A DNA stretch of 58,967 nucleotides from an uncultured Pelagibacteraceae bacterium (GCA_902619745.1 CACNFL010000006.1:1-58967), one strand, 5' to 3'. Shown: positions 36,676-51,220, counted from the first letter of the stretch. The notes: a model not told the origin generated them from the letters alone. Translations and numbers: made by a program.

Positions 36676-37134
36676 TTAGTTCAACAATTCTTTAATCATT
36701 GATCCTGCCTTGGAGAAATCAATTTCATCTGCATGATTTTTTTTAAGTTCACCCATAACTTTTCCCATATCTTTTAATGAATTTGCTCCAATTTTCGAAA
36801 TAATTTCTGCGCAGATTTTCTTGGTTTCTTCTTCGCTAAGCTGCTTTGGTAAAAAACTTGTTAAAATATTATATTCATTTTGTTCAACCTCTAAAAGATC
36901 AGTTCTATTATTTTTTTTATAAATATCGATTGATTCGGCACGCTGTTTAACCATTTTTTTCAAAAGTTTCTTGATATCTTCATCATCAGTTTCCTTTTTG
37001 TTGGGGCCTGATCTGTTAACAATATCTAAGTCCTTGATAGAAGATAATATTAACCTATAGGTTGATATTTTATTTTTATCTTTAGATTTTAGAGCATTTT
37101 TATATTCGTTTTCGATAGTCTGTTTTAATGACAT
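36676..37134 (-). CDS. yqeY: GatB/YqeY-domain protein
   Basis: 152-aa all-helical YqeY protein, related to the tail domain of the GatB amidotransferase subunit. Typical segments: YRLILSSIKDLDIVNR, DDEDIKKLLKKMVKQRAESI, NEYNILTSFLPKQLSEEE and DMGKVMGELKK. Its role is not established; it may bind tRNA or assist amidation. It opens the yqeY-dnaG-rpoD unit and is divergent from carA, an arrangement widespread in alphaproteobacteria. Confidence 0.9.
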   Translation of the reverse strand: MSLKQTIENEYKNALKSKDKNKISTYRLILSSIKDLDIVNRSGPNKKETDDEDIKKLLKKMVKQRAESIDIYKKNNRTDLLEVEQNEYNILTSFLPKQLSEEETKKICAEIISKIGANSLKDMGKVMGELKKNHADEIDFSKAGSMIKELLN

Positions 37135-37210
37135 AATTTTTTAATCTACTTTAAAGAAAAAATTCTTCAAAAGAAAAATTGTTTTTTTACAATTTTATAT
37201 TACATCTCTG

Positions 37211-37239
37211 TTGCGATAATAAAGCAATTATTGTATTAA
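37211..37239 (+). promoter_or_regulatory. Candidate carA promoter
   Basis: -35 TTGCGA (37211-37216), 17-bp spacer, -10 TATTAA (37234-37239), placing transcription start about 15 nt before the carA TTG. The surrounding 126-bp divergent spacer also has to serve yqeY, for which I see no clear promoter. Confidence 0.4.
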
Positions 37240-37260
37240 CCTTTAACTCATGAGTTGTAA

Positions 37261-38457
37261 TTGATCAAAAAAGCAAAAAAAACTAACTCAAAAATAAAAT
37301 CTCAAATCAACACAGGCGTTTTAGTTCTTGAAAACAAAAAGGTTTTTAAAGGAATTGGAATTGGATACCAAGGAGAAGCCACAGGGGAAGTTTGCTTTAA
37401 TACATCCTTAACAGGCTATCAAGAAATCATTTCAGATCCGTCATATGCGGAACAAATTATCAACTTTACCTTTCCACATATAGGAAATGTTGGAACTAAT
37501 AAAGAAGATCATGAATCTGATAAAATATGGGCAAAAGGAGTTATAATTAACTCTGAAATAACTTCACCCTCAAATTATAGATCTTTCCTACATTTAGATG
37601 CTTGGCTGAAAAAAAATAAAATTGTTGGAATCACTGGCTTAGACACAAGAAGCCTTACAAACTTTATAAGAGACAAAGGTGCACCTAAAGGCACTATTTG
37701 TTATTCAAAAAAAGGAAAGTTTAATATTAATAAATTAATCAATTCTACCATCAAATGGAGTGGATTAAAAAATCTTGATCTTGCAGAAGTAGTCTCAACA
37801 CAGAAAAATTATATTTGGAAAGGTCTTAAAACTTGGAAAAAGGAATTTGGTTATAAAAAAAATAATAAGAACTCATTTCATGTTGTTGCAATTGATTATG
37901 GAATAAAAAAAAATATCTTAAGATATTTCTCTGACTTTAATTGTAAAGTTACTGTCGTTTCTTGTAAAACTGATGCACAAAAAATTTTAGCATTAAAACC
38001 AAATGGAATATTTTTATCAAATGGTCCTGGTGATCCGGCTGCAACAGGGAAATATGCTATAGAAATTATTAAAGATTTAATTAAAAAAAATTTACCAATA
38101 TTTGGTATCTGTTTGGGTCATCAAATTTTAGCATTAGCATTAGGTGGCAAAACAAAAAAAATGAAGCTTGGTCATAGAGGGGCAAATCACCCCGTTAAAA
38201 ATTTAACTCATGATAATGTTGAGATAACGAGTCAGAACCATGGATTTGAAGTAGTTAAAGAAACATTACCAAAAAATGTTGAGGTCACACATAAATCTTT
38301 ATTTGATAATAGTATAGAAGGTATCAAACTAAAAAATAAACCAATCTTTTCAGTTCAATATCATCCAGAATCTAATCCAGGACCTCAAGATAGTGTTTAT
38401 TTGTTTCAAGAATTTATTAACAACATGAAAAAAAATGCCAAAAAGAACAGATATTAA
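37261..38457 (+). CDS. carA: Carbamoyl-phosphate synthase small subunit
   Basis: Glutaminase subunit that supplies ammonia to CarB for arginine and pyrimidine synthesis. N-terminal CPSase domain ([31 protein letters not shown]) and class I amidotransferase domain with nucleophile C284 (GICLGHQ) and the QYHPES His/Glu. Length 398 aa. The start is TTG at 37261, at the 5' end of the open frame; the real start could be slightly inside the Lys-rich leader, since the conserved sequence begins at about residue 18 ([12 protein letters not shown]). It overlaps carB by 23 bp. Confidence 0.95.
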   Translation: MIKKAKKTNSKIKSQINTGVLVLENKKVFKGIGIGYQGEATGEVCFNTSLTGYQEIISDPSYAEQIINFTFPHIGNVGTNKEDHESDKIWAKGVIINSEITSPSNYRSFLHLDAWLKKNKIVGITGLDTRSLTNFIRDKGAPKGTICYSKKGKFNINKLINSTIKWSGLKNLDLAEVVSTQKNYIWKGLKTWKKEFGYKKNNKNSFHVVAIDYGIKKNILRYFSDFNCKVTVVSCKTDAQKILALKPNGIFLSNGPGDPAATGKYAIEIIKDLIKKNLPIFGICLGHQILALALGGKTKKMKLGHRGANHPVKNLTHDNVEITSQNHGFEVVKETLPKNVEVTHKSLFDNSIEGIKLKNKPIFSVQYHPESNPGPQDSVYLFQEFINNMKKNAKKNRY

Positions 38458-41400
38458 AAAAATACTAGTTGTAGGAGCTGGTCCAATAATTATAGGACAA
38501 GCATGTGAATTTGACTATTCAGGGACACAAGCATGTAAAGCTCTTAAAGATGAGGGTTATAAAGTGGTCTTAATAAATTCAAATCCCGCAACAATTATGA
38601 CAGATCCAGATGTTGCGGATAAAACTTATATTGAGCCCATTACACTTGATGTATTGGAAAAAATTCTCAAAAAAGAAAAACTAGATGCAATTCTACCGAC
38701 AATGGGTGGCCAAACCGCGCTTAACCTTGCGATGGAAGCAGAGAAAAAAGGAATACTCAAAAAATACAAAATTGAATTAATAGGAGCAAATTCAAAAGCA
38801 ATTTCTAATGCTGAGGATAGAAAAAAATTTAGAAAAAATATGATTGATATTGGTTTAGATTTACCAAAATCTGAAATTGTTAATTATAATAACCAAGCAT
38901 CAAAAGTATTAAAAAAAATTGGATTACCAGCAATAATAAGACCTGCTTTTACACTTGGTGGACTTGGTGGAGGAATAGCTAAAACTAAAAAAGATTATTT
39001 CAAGATAGTTAAAAATGGGTTGCATGAGTCTCCTGTAAGCCAGGTTCTTGTTGAGGAATGTTTGGAGGGATGGAAAGAATTTGAAATGGAGGTTGTAAGA
39101 GACAAGAAAGATAATTGTATAATTATTTGCTCAATTGAAAATATAGATCCAATGGGAATTCATACAGGTGACTCGGTAACAATTGCACCTGCTCTTACTC
39201 TTACAGATAAAGAATACCAGGTAATGAGAAATGCCTCTATTGCATGTTTAAGAAAAATTGGTGTTGAAACTGGAGGATCGAATGTTCAGTTTGCTATCAA
39301 CCCTAAAAACGGTCGGATGGTTGTAATTGAAATGAACCCACGAGTATCCAGATCATCAGCACTTGCATCAAAAGCAACTGGATTTCCAATTGCGAAAGTG
39401 GCTGCAAAATTAGCAGTCGGTTATACTCTGGATGAATTAAAAAATGAAATTACTAAAGTTACACCTGCATCGTTTGAACCAAGTATAGATTATGTTGTAA
39501 CTAAAATTCCAAGATTTACTTTTGAAAAATTTTCAACCTCTCCTGCAACTTTAGGAACATCTATGAAATCAGTAGGTGAAGCAATGGCTATTGGAAGAAA
39601 CTTTAAGGAGTCTCTGCAAAAGGCGTTAGTGTCTCTTGAAACTGGTTTTTCAGGTTTAGATAGAATTTTTGATTTAAATAAAAAACAGATTGAAAAGAAG
39701 CTTAAAGAAACTATTCCAAATAAGATATTACTAGTAGCCGAAGCAATTAGAAAAAAAATAGACTTAAAGAGAATATATAATTTATCTAAAATTGATACTT
39801 GGTTTTTAGAACAAATTAAAGAGATAGTTGATTGTGAAATACAGATTAAAACTAAAGGACTTCCTAGGAATTTTGCAGAATTTAATAGAATAAAATCAAT
39901 AGGATTTTCAGATAAAAAACTTTCAGAATTAACTAAAACGTCTGAAGAAATTATAAGAAGAAAAAGATCTGCGCTTAAAATACTTCCAGTTTACAAAAAA
40001 GTAGATACTTGTGCGGCTGAATTCAAATCATTCACTCCTTATATGTACTCAACTTACCAAAGAAATTTTTCAATTAACTCAGAATGTGAAGCTGATCCAT
40101 CCAATAAGAAAAAAATAATTATTCTTGGAGGAGGACCAAATAGAATTGGTCAAGGAATTGAGTTTGATTATTGCTGTTGTCAGGCAAGTTTTTCATTAAA
40201 AGATGCAGGTTTTGAGACTATAATGGTTAATTGTAACCCTGAAACAGTATCAACAGACTATGATACGAGTGATCGATTATACTTTGAACCTTTAAAAGAA
40301 GAATATGTTTTTAACGTAATTAAAAAAGAACAAGAAAAAGGAAACCTAATAGGAGTGATAGCTCAGTTTGGTGGACAAACTCCAATTAAACTTGCTAAAT
40401 TTTTACATGACAACAAACTTCCAATTTTAGGAACACAATATACTTCTATCGATTTAGCGGAGGATAGAGACCGATTTAGAAATTTATTAAACAAATTAAA
40501 ACTTAAGCAGGCGGAGAGTGGAATTGCAAAAACATTTAATCAGGCAATAAAAATTGCAGATAAAATAGGATTACCATTAATGGTAAGACCTTCGTATGTT
40601 TTAGGTGGAAGAGCAATGGAAATTGTTCATGAAAAAAATCAACTTAAAAAATTTGTTGAGGAGGCATTTAAAGCTGCAGAAGAAAATCCAATTTTGATTG
40701 ATAAATTTATTGATCATGCAATGGAAGTAGATGTGGATGCCATATCAGACGGAAGACAAGTTCACGTTGCAGGTATTATGCAGCATATCGAAGAAGCTGG
40801 AATTCATTCAGGAGATTCGGCATGTAGCCTACCCCCAGTATCAATTAAACCTTACCTTCTTAAGGAAATAGAAAATCAAACAAAAAAATTAGCAATAGCT
40901 TTAAATGTTAAAGGTTTTATGAACATACAGTTTGCAATAAAAAAAGATGAAATTTATGTGATTGAAGTTAATCCAAGAGCTAGTCGAACAGTTCCTTTTG
41001 TATCAAAAGCAAAAGGTCTTCCTCTAGCTAAAATTGCATCAAGAGTAATGGCTGGTGAAAAGTTATCTAAGTTTAATTTAAAAGATAAATCTAAAGGTAT
41101 GTATGCAGTTAAAGAGGCTGTATTTCCATTTAATAAATTTCCAAACAGTGACTTATTGTTAGGGCCTGAAATGAAATCAACTGGGGAAGTTATGGGATTT
41201 GATAAGAATTTTGGGATGGCTTTTGCCAAAAGTCAGATTGCAGCAGCTAACTCATTACCAAAACAAGGATTAGCTTTTATATCTCTCAAAGATAGTCACA
41301 AAGATGAAGGAATAGATTTAGCTAAGGAACTTCTTAAACTTAAGTTTAAATTATGTGCAACTAGAGGAACTGCAGAATATATTCGAAAGCATGGGATGAA

Positions 41401-41659
41401 ATGTAAAATTATAAATAAAGTAAGCACAGGTTCACCACATATAGTAGATGTTTTAGACTCTAAAAAGATTGCATTAGTAATAAATACCGGGGGTGGAAAT
41501 AGTGAACATCGATTAAGTGATGCAATAGCTTTAAGAAGAGCAACATTGAAAAACAAAGTTCCTTATTGTACCAATATGTCTACTGCTCAAGCATGTTTAG
41601 AGGCAATTAGATCACTAAAAACAAAAAAATTAGAAGTAACTTCTCTTCAGGACGTCTAA
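38435..41659 (+). CDS. carB: Carbamoyl-phosphate synthase large subunit
   Basis: Makes carbamoyl phosphate from bicarbonate, ammonia and two ATP. It has two homologous ATP-grasp halves (first with [17 protein letters not shown] and [12 protein letters not shown]; second with [16 protein letters not shown] and [12 protein letters not shown]), a central oligomerisation domain, and a C-terminal MGS-like allosteric domain ([16 protein letters not shown]). Length 1074 aa is standard. Overlap with carA indicates coupled translation. The 3' end overlaps the convergent oxygenase gene by four bases. Confidence 0.97.
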   Translation: MPKRTDIKKILVVGAGPIIIGQACEFDYSGTQACKALKDEGYKVVLINSNPATIMTDPDVADKTYIEPITLDVLEKILKKEKLDAILPTMGGQTALNLAMEAEKKGILKKYKIELIGANSKAISNAEDRKKFRKNMIDIGLDLPKSEIVNYNNQASKVLKKIGLPAIIRPAFTLGGLGGGIAKTKKDYFKIVKNGLHESPVSQVLVEECLEGWKEFEMEVVRDKKDNCIIICSIENIDPMGIHTGDSVTIAPALTLTDKEYQVMRNASIACLRKIGVETGGSNVQFAINPKNGRMVVIEMNPRVSRSSALASKATGFPIAKVAAKLAVGYTLDELKNEITKVTPASFEPSIDYVVTKIPRFTFEKFSTSPATLGTSMKSVGEAMAIGRNFKESLQKALVSLETGFSGLDRIFDLNKKQIEKKLKETIPNKILLVAEAIRKKIDLKRIYNLSKIDTWFLEQIKEIVDCEIQIKTKGLPRNFAEFNRIKSIGFSDKKLSELTKTSEEIIRRKRSALKILPVYKKVDTCAAEFKSFTPYMYSTYQRNFSINSECEADPSNKKKIIILGGGPNRIGQGIEFDYCCCQASFSLKDAGFETIMVNCNPETVSTDYDTSDRLYFEPLKEEYVFNVIKKEQEKGNLIGVIAQFGGQTPIKLAKFLHDNKLPILGTQYTSIDLAEDRDRFRNLLNKLKLKQAESGIAKTFNQAIKIADKIGLPLMVRPSYVLGGRAMEIVHEKNQLKKFVEEAFKAAEENPILIDKFIDHAMEVDVDAISDGRQVHVAGIMQHIEEAGIHSGDSACSLPPVSIKPYLLKEIENQTKKLAIALNVKGFMNIQFAIKKDEIYVIEVNPRASRTVPFVSKAKGLPLAKIASRVMAGEKLSKFNLKDKSKGMYAVKEAVFPFNKFPNSDLLLGPEMKSTGEVMGFDKNFGMAFAKSQIAAANSLPKQGLAFISLKDSHKDEGIDLAKELLKLKFKLCATRGTAEYIRKHGMKCKIINKVSTGSPHIVDVLDSKKIALVINTGGGNSEHRLSDAIALRRATLKNKVPYCTNMSTAQACLEAIRSLKTKKLEVTSLQDV

Positions 41660-42321
41660 GAATTTACTTTCCAATCAGTTTCAAAGGTAACATAATTTAC
41701 TTGTATACATCGTCTTTCTTTAACGATCTTTTTCTTCTCCATACCATGCCATGTATTTGGTCCGCTGGTAAAAAGATAACCATAATTATGTTTGTAAGGA
41801 AGTGTCTTAACTTTCTCTAATTTTTCATTGTAAAAATCAGTTCCTAAATCTTCAGATTCATTTGTTTTATTAACAAATATTAAACCTGACATAAGTTTTT
41901 CTTTTATATCGCAATGAGGCTTTAACCAAAAACCCTCTCGGTCACATATAACCTCAACCCTTACATATGAATTTGATAAATCTTTATTTATCATTTTAGA
42001 AATTGTTTTGTATGTTTCTTTAGATTGAAGTTCTTTTATAAATTTTACTAAATTTGGAAATTTTGATGCATTTTCTTTATTGATAAAACATCTAAACTTT
42101 AATGCTTGTCCTCCAGAAGCTATACCTTGTCTGTATTCTGCAGCTCCACCATCTATTGCTCTTGTTCCATCATAATTAAGATTATATTTACTCACATCAG
42201 GAATGTCTACTTTGACTATTTCATCAATAGCATCTTCTGACAAGGCATCGCTATACTCCCAATGATTAAATGGAAAATTATGTTCTTTTGAATTGTTTTT
42301 AATTGAATTTAAAAATGACAT
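41656..42321 (-). CDS. 2OG-Fe(II) oxygenase-like protein
   Basis: 221 aa. The iron triad and 2OG Arg can be traced: H-x-D in [10 protein letters not shown], the distal His in [10 protein letters not shown], and an Arg in ERRCIQVNY. The strand order ([26 protein letters not shown]) fits the double-stranded beta-helix. It is not closely similar to the oxygenase at 28272. The start forms a TAATG overlap with the ELM1-family gene upstream, so the pair is probably one operon. Substrate unknown; small-molecule or surface-glycan hydroxylation are possible. Confidence 0.68.
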   Translation of the reverse strand: MSFLNSIKNNSKEHNFPFNHWEYSDALSEDAIDEIVKVDIPDVSKYNLNYDGTRAIDGGAAEYRQGIASGGQALKFRCFINKENASKFPNLVKFIKELQSKETYKTISKMINKDLSNSYVRVEVICDREGFWLKPHCDIKEKLMSGLIFVNKTNESEDLGTDFYNEKLEKVKTLPYKHNYGYLFTSGPNTWHGMEKKKIVKERRCIQVNYVTFETDWKVNS

Positions 42322-43265
42322 TAGGGTTGTATTTTTTCTTTAATAATTTTTGCTACTCTATTCGTTTCATCTAATTTTTGATAGTTCCAATTTTCAATTT
42401 CTTCACCTAAGTTTCTAGTAATATTTAATTCTCTGAATAAATTTCTAAAATTCTGAAATCTAACGTCTTTTCTTTTTGGTAAAATATTGGCAACATAAAT
42501 TGGTTTTCCAGTTAAAGCAGCTTCAGATATCATTGAGCTGGAATCACATGTAACAACTATATTTTCTGAAATTGCTAGAGCTGAAAGATAAGCTTTTTTA
42601 TCAACATTCATAATCACAGTGTGATTTTCTCCAAAAAACTCTTTTGCATAATGTATAGTATTTAATGGTGTTCTCATTGAAGGTATCACCACAAGTTGAA
42701 AATCATGTTTTTTCAATAGTTTGTAAAAAATTGAAAATATATGTTTCATATTTTTTGTTGAGTAGTCATAATATTTTGTAGGACCACCCATTATCAAACA
42801 CCAAACTTTTCTATTATCCTGTTTGATATATGAATTTAAATAACTTCTATTTTCTTGAATTTCATATTCCGTTAAATAATGAATTGCACCTTTTGTTTTA
42901 ATTACATTTGTACCACTTATCCCATCATGTTCGGGAGCAACAATAAAATCAAAATGATTAAAATCTACCTTTGGATCTTGAATATGAATATTTGAAACTT
43001 TTTTTTTTGAGATACTTTTTAAGTGGATTGAGGGAATCACACTTTTTCTTCCACATGAAATAATTACATCAAAATCATACTCGTTTATTTTTTTATAAAC
43101 GTTTTGTGATATTGGGGTAAATTTTGGAGGAACAATTCTCCAAAAATTATTTAGTTCAACCTTATGGTGTGTAAAATCCAAATCTATAGCTTTAGCTAAA
43201 CCTTCCACCTGGCTTATCATGCCATGCATACCTTGAGTTAATAAAATACCTTTTAATTTAGTCAT
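42321..43265 (-). CDS. ELM1/GtrOC1-family protein (mitochondrial-fission ELM1-like)
   Basis: 314 aa related to a family widespread in alphaproteobacteria and plants, named after plant ELM1. The fold looks like a GT-B glycosyltransferase: VIISCGRKSVIPSIHLK, IHIQDPKVDFNHFDFIVAPEHDG (in two parts), a second Rossmann half from VWCLIMGGPTKYY, and VTCDSSSMISEAALTGKPIYV as a nucleotide-sugar-like site. Function in bacteria is not settled. It is co-transcribed with the 2OG oxygenase and divergent from trxB with only 21 bp between start codons. Confidence 0.8.
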   Translation of the reverse strand: MTKLKGILLTQGMHGMISQVEGLAKAIDLDFTHHKVELNNFWRIVPPKFTPISQNVYKKINEYDFDVIISCGRKSVIPSIHLKSISKKKVSNIHIQDPKVDFNHFDFIVAPEHDGISGTNVIKTKGAIHYLTEYEIQENRSYLNSYIKQDNRKVWCLIMGGPTKYYDYSTKNMKHIFSIFYKLLKKHDFQLVVIPSMRTPLNTIHYAKEFFGENHTVIMNVDKKAYLSALAISENIVVTCDSSSMISEAALTGKPIYVANILPKRKDVRFQNFRNLFRELNITRNLGEEIENWNYQKLDETNRVAKIIKEKIQP

Positions 43266-43286
43266 TAATCACTATATAGCTTTCAT

Positions 43287-44231
43287 ATGAGTCAAAATCC
43301 AACTAAACACACAAAAGTGTTAATAATTGGATCAGGTCCAGCTGGATACACTGCAGCAGTTTATGCTGCTCGTGCAATGTTAAATCCTATTTTAGTTTAT
43401 GGATCTGAGCCAGGAGGACAATTAACAACGACAACTGATGTTGAAAATTATCCAGGATTTTCTGAAGTTATTCAAGGGCCATGGTTAATGGATCAAATGA
43501 AAGAACAAGCAAAAGCAGTTGGAACTGAAATGATTGAAGATCATATTGGATCTGTAAATTTAAAAAGTTCACCATTTGAAGCAATTGGTGATAGTGGTCA
43601 GAAATATACTGCTGATAGCATTATTATTTCTACTGGAGCTCAAGCAAGATGGTTAAATATAAAATCAGAACAGGAATTTAGAGGATTTGGAGTTTCTGCT
43701 TGTGCAACTTGTGATGGTTTCTTTTTTAAAAATAAAGAAGTTGCTGTAGTTGGAGGAGGTAATGCAGCGGTTGAAGAAGCAATGTTCCTTACAAAGTTTG
43801 CATCTAAAGTAAAATTAATCCACAGAAGAGATAGTTTAAGAGCTGAAAAAATGCTTCAAAAAAAATTAATGGAAAATAAAAAAATAGAAATAATTTGGGA
43901 CTCTGTAGTTGAAGATGTTTTAGGTGATAAAGATCCTAAAAATGTCAAAGGAATAAAGATTAAAAATGTTAAAACAAATAAAATACAAGAATTGAAACTT
44001 GATGGCGTATTCATTGCTATTGGTCATGATCCAGCTACTCAACTTTTTAAAGATCAATTAAAAATGGATAATGAGGGATATTTAATTACCAAACCTGACT
44101 CAACAGAAACTAATGTTCCTGGTGTTTATGCAGCTGGAGATGTAAAAGACAAAACATTTAGACAAGCTGTAACTGCTGCAGGTATGGGATGTATGGCTGC
44201 ACTTGAAGCAGAAAAATTTTTATCTCACTAA
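43287..44231 (+). CDS. trxB: Thioredoxin reductase
   Basis: NADPH/FAD flavoenzyme that reduces thioredoxin. FAD site IGSGPAGYTAAVYAAR, EPGGQLTTTTDVENYPGF, redox pair C139-A-T-C142 (SACATCDG), NADPH site VVGGGNAAVEEA, and the C-terminal FAD segment GVYAAGDVKDKTFRQAV are all present. Length 314 aa is standard. The upstream divergent spacer is only 21 bp, so the promoter must extend into the neighbouring gene. Confidence 0.97.
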   Translation: MSQNPTKHTKVLIIGSGPAGYTAAVYAARAMLNPILVYGSEPGGQLTTTTDVENYPGFSEVIQGPWLMDQMKEQAKAVGTEMIEDHIGSVNLKSSPFEAIGDSGQKYTADSIIISTGAQARWLNIKSEQEFRGFGVSACATCDGFFFKNKEVAVVGGGNAAVEEAMFLTKFASKVKLIHRRDSLRAEKMLQKKLMENKKIEIIWDSVVEDVLGDKDPKNVKGIKIKNVKTNKIQELKLDGVFIAIGHDPATQLFKDQLKMDNEGYLITKPDSTETNVPGVYAAGDVKDKTFRQAVTAAGMGCMAALEAEKFLSH

Positions 44232-44234
44232 AAA

Positions 44235-44648
44235 ATGAAAATAAAATGGATTATTTTTGTAACTGGATGGATGTCATTCAGAGCAGTTGGGTCAGGTTTG
44301 TTTTTGTTTTGGATTTTTACCGAAAATGAACGTTCGGCACCATCCGAATGGATAATTCCTTTTGTGGGTGACTTTTTTATTGGAATAACTGCTTTATTTT
44401 TAGTTTACCACATAATAAAAAAACCAAGCACTGTACTATGGGGTTTTTTGCTGTCTTGGAATGTGATTGGTTTGTTAGATTTAATTGGGGCAATAAATGT
44501 AAGTTTTGCTGCTCCTTATGGACCTATACCAGAAATAGGATTTAATGAATTGTTTGTAAGATTTATTTTAAGTTTGAATACTTTATTTCAGATTTCTTGT
44601 ATTTACTTATTGTTTCAAAAAGAGATAAAAGAATATTTTAAATTTTAA
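44235..44648 (+). CDS. Small polytopic membrane protein, unrecognised
   Basis: 137 aa with four hydrophobic segments: about 5-27, 42-60, 65-88 and 108-128. A Ser/Pro/Trp loop (SAPSEWIIPFVGD) follows the first, and a Pro-rich loop (AAPYGPIPEIG) precedes the fourth. It begins three bases after the trxB stop and so is probably co-transcribed. I do not recognise the family. Confidence 0.65.
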   Translation: MKIKWIIFVTGWMSFRAVGSGLFLFWIFTENERSAPSEWIIPFVGDFFIGITALFLVYHIIKKPSTVLWGFLLSWNVIGLLDLIGAINVSFAAPYGPIPEIGFNELFVRFILSLNTLFQISCIYLLFQKEIKEYFKF

Positions 44649-44704
44649 AAATTAATTATTACTAATTTCAATAGTTTTTTTGTATTATCGTTTATATTAT
44701 TGGT

Positions 44705-47068
44705 ATGATTAAGAAAAAATTTTATAGATATTTAATTTATTCAATATCTTTTTTTTTAATTTTAAATTTAATAATTTTAAATCTTTCTAAATGTACAGTT
44801 TCTAGTTTTACAAAAACTGCTTTAGATTTTAATTTTAATCACGCGTTAACATCATGTCAGAAACTTTACAAAAATTATTCTAATAATTTAATAAAAAAAA
44901 TATTCCTAGACAGTTTTCTAGAAATATCATTAAGAAAAATTAGAGAAGATAAATATGGAATAAAATATAATTATTTGAAATTTGATGATTTTGAAAAAAA
45001 AAAGATAAGTCAATTTGAAATTAGCCCAGAAAAGCATAAAAATATTGAAGAAATTAATAAATATCTTAAAAATGTTAAAAAAGACGAATATCACTCCTCA
45101 AGTTGGTTTACAGCTGGTGGGGATTACAAAAATCTTAGATTTAATAAATCAAATAATATTAATGTCCAAAATATAAATAATTTAAAATTATTATGGAAAT
45201 TTGAAAGCTTCGATTCGATTAAAAATCCAAAAAAATGGAGACAAAATATAGCAATTAACCCAATAATTGCAGACAATAAAATAATATTTATTTCTGCAGA
45301 CTATAAAATTATTGCATTAGATCCTGTTAAAGGAAAAATTTTGTGGACTAAAAAATTTTTATTAGAACCAACTAAAAGAGGTATTACCTCATCAAAAGAG
45401 ATTGATGGTAACTATTTGTATTTAACAATAGGAAGCTCATTAATTAAAATTAATATTGCAAATGGAAAGCTTGTTAAATCTTTTGGAAAAAATGGAATTA
45501 TTAATAATATAAAATCACTTACAGCTCCAATCATTTTTAATAATGAAATTTTTATAACTAGTTTTGCAAGTGTTAGAGTATTTGATTTAAAAACAGGTAA
45601 ATTTAATTATGAAATAAATATTCATCCCAAAAAAAAAGATTTTAGAAGCGGAGGGGTTGTATGGGGAGGAAATGCTTTAGACAAAAAAAATAAAATATTA
45701 TTTTTACCAGTAGGTAACCCTAGGCCAGCTCTTATAGGATTAAATAGACCAGGAGAGAATAATAATGCTAACTCATTGGTAGCTATAGATTTAAAAAAAA
45801 AAAAAATAAAATGGGTTTTTCAGGATGTTATTCACGACTTATGGGATTTTGATATTTCGTCCCCACCAATATTAACTAATTTAAGATTTGAAAACAAAAT
45901 TTTAGAGGTTGTTGTTATTACAACAAAAACAGGGAATACCCATGTCCTTGAAAGAAATACTGGTCATTCATTATTTAAAATTAAATATAAAAAAGCTCCT
46001 AGTTCAGAAATATTTGGTGAAAAAACTTCCATGTTTCAAATTAATCAGAATTTACCTGAAAAATTAACTCAGATAGGTTTTCAACCAGATCAATTAAATC
46101 AAAAAGATAAGGAAAATTTTAAGATACAAATGGAATTAGAAAGAGCAACTTACGGTTGGTTTGAGCCTCCTTCTTTTGGAAAAAAATTAATTATAAAAGG
46201 AATTCATGGTGGTGCAACTTGGCCAGGATCTGCTATAAATCCAAAAAGCAATATCATCTATACGCCAGTAAATAATTACCCTTTTTATATTCTAGTTGAA
46301 GGAAAAACTATTTCTAATCTAAAGCCAAAGCATGACTATATCAATTTGTATAATAAAAAATGCTCAAGTTGCCATGGCAGACAAAGGAACGGTGTAATAG
46401 ATGCAAACACAAAAAAAGATGTTGAGATGATTGAAAAAATAAAGGTAAAAAATAAAAGAATAGTAAAAGGTTATATGCCAAGTTTAATTGGTCACTCTTT
46501 GTTCAATGAAAAAAATCTTGAAGAGTTATTTTCAACGAAAAAATTTAACTTTTATCATAAAAATTTAATTTCAAATGAAGAAAAAGAAGGATTAAAAGAT
46601 TTATTTAAAATATGGGATCAAAAATTATTAAAAAATAATTCAATTCAATTGAGATACCATTGGGCTAAATTTACCAACGAATTAAATCTACCGCCCACCA
46701 AAGAATCTTGGGGTAAGATTATTTCTATGGATTTAAAGACAGGTAAAAAATTGTGGGAAAAAAACATTGGTAAATTGAATTCAAATGAATCTTTAAATAA
46801 CATGAAAGGTACAATTAATTATGGTGGACTAGCTTTGAATGGTGGGAATGTTTTATTTGCTACTGGAACACCTGATAATAATGTTTACGCTTTAAATGCT
46901 CTAAATGGTGAAGTGATTTGGTCATATAAAATGAAAGCAGCAGGATCAACTTCTCCCATAATTTATGAAATAAATAATAAACAATATTTAAGCGTTTTAG
47001 CAACTGGTGGTTTTTTTAAAGAATTCAAAAGCAGAGCATCTGTTCTTTATACATTCGCGATGAATTAA
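44705..47068 (+). CDS. PQQ-dependent dehydrogenase with an inserted c-type heme motif
   Basis: 787 aa. One N-terminal membrane anchor or signal (about 8-27), a 100-residue linker, then a PQQ beta-propeller starting at SSWFTAGGDYKNLRFNK. Repeats include VVWGGNALDKKNKILFLPVG and INYGGLALNGGNVLFATGTPDN (given in parts). VIHDLWDFDISSPP (H377, D381) resembles the active-site loop of membrane glucose dehydrogenase. A heme c site, C553-S-S-C556-H557, with a possible axial Met in KGYMPSL, is inserted between propeller blades. Probably periplasmic, passing electrons from sugar or alcohol oxidation to the respiratory chain. No PQQ biosynthesis genes are in the window. Confidence 0.85.
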   Translation: MIKKKFYRYLIYSISFFLILNLIILNLSKCTVSSFTKTALDFNFNHALTSCQKLYKNYSNNLIKKIFLDSFLEISLRKIREDKYGIKYNYLKFDDFEKKKISQFEISPEKHKNIEEINKYLKNVKKDEYHSSSWFTAGGDYKNLRFNKSNNINVQNINNLKLLWKFESFDSIKNPKKWRQNIAINPIIADNKIIFISADYKIIALDPVKGKILWTKKFLLEPTKRGITSSKEIDGNYLYLTIGSSLIKINIANGKLVKSFGKNGIINNIKSLTAPIIFNNEIFITSFASVRVFDLKTGKFNYEINIHPKKKDFRSGGVVWGGNALDKKNKILFLPVGNPRPALIGLNRPGENNNANSLVAIDLKKKKIKWVFQDVIHDLWDFDISSPPILTNLRFENKILEVVVITTKTGNTHVLERNTGHSLFKIKYKKAPSSEIFGEKTSMFQINQNLPEKLTQIGFQPDQLNQKDKENFKIQMELERATYGWFEPPSFGKKLIIKGIHGGATWPGSAINPKSNIIYTPVNNYPFYILVEGKTISNLKPKHDYINLYNKKCSSCHGRQRNGVIDANTKKDVEMIEKIKVKNKRIVKGYMPSLIGHSLFNEKNLEELFSTKKFNFYHKNLISNEEKEGLKDLFKIWDQKLLKNNSIQLRYHWAKFTNELNLPPTKESWGKIISMDLKTGKKLWEKNIGKLNSNESLNNMKGTINYGGLALNGGNVLFATGTPDNNVYALNALNGEVIWSYKMKAAGSTSPIIYEINNKQYLSVLATGGFFKEFKSRASVLYTFAMN

Positions 47069-47090
47069 AATTTTTTTTATTATTTAACAA

Positions 47091-50467
<3,377 letters not shown>

Positions 50468-50486
<19 letters not shown>

Positions 50487-51220
50487 TTATTACTGGTGGA
50501 GCAACTCGAATGGGTGCTGCGATTGCAAGAAAATTATCTGGTCCTAATATAGAAATCTTAATCCATTATAACAAATCAAAATTAAAAGCAGAAAAATTAA
50601 AAAAAGAGTTATCTGATGAAGGTACAAAAGTTTACTTAGTCAAAGGTGATTTAAGTAAAGAAAATGATGTAAATAAAATTGTTAAATTTGCAAAATCTAA
50701 ACTTAAATATTTTGATTGTTTAATTAACAATGCTTCTTTATTTGAAAATGATAAATTAGAAAATTTTACAACAGATAGCTGGGGGCAACATCTTAGAACT
50801 AATTTAAGAACACCAGCATTATTATCTAAAGAATTTGCAAAAAATGTAAGGAAAGGAAATAACAATATTATTAATATTATAGATCAAAGAGTTTTCAAAT
50901 TAACCCCTTACTTTTTTTCCTACACTCTTAGTAAAACTGGTTTGTATACTTTAACAAAAACTAGCGCTATGAGCTTGGCTCCAAATGTAAGAGTAAACGC
51001 AATTGCACCTGGCCCCACTATAAAAAATCAAAGACAATCTGAAAAACATTTCAAAAAGCAATATTTAGCAACACCCTTGAAAAGACAAGTTGGTGTCGAG
51101 CAAATATGTAATGCTGTTGACTTTTTTATTAAAAATATATCTATTACCGGTCAAGTTTTAGCTATTGATAGTGGACAAAATCTAAACTGGCAAACACCAG
51201 ATGTGATGGGCAAAGAATGA
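50468..51220 (+). CDS. SDR oxidoreductase, pteridine-reductase-like
   Basis: 250-aa short-chain dehydrogenase. NADP site [25 protein letters not shown], catalytic Ser-region ([10 protein letters not shown], with Asp-Gln where most SDRs have Ser), Y-x-x-x-K in YTLSKTGLY, and [12 protein letters not shown] and NASLFEND are characteristic of pteridine reductase/FolM-like enzymes. The next gene is folB, so reduction of dihydropterin or dihydrofolate is the likely role; that would be valuable if the genome lacks folA. ATGA overlap with folB. Confidence 0.8.
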
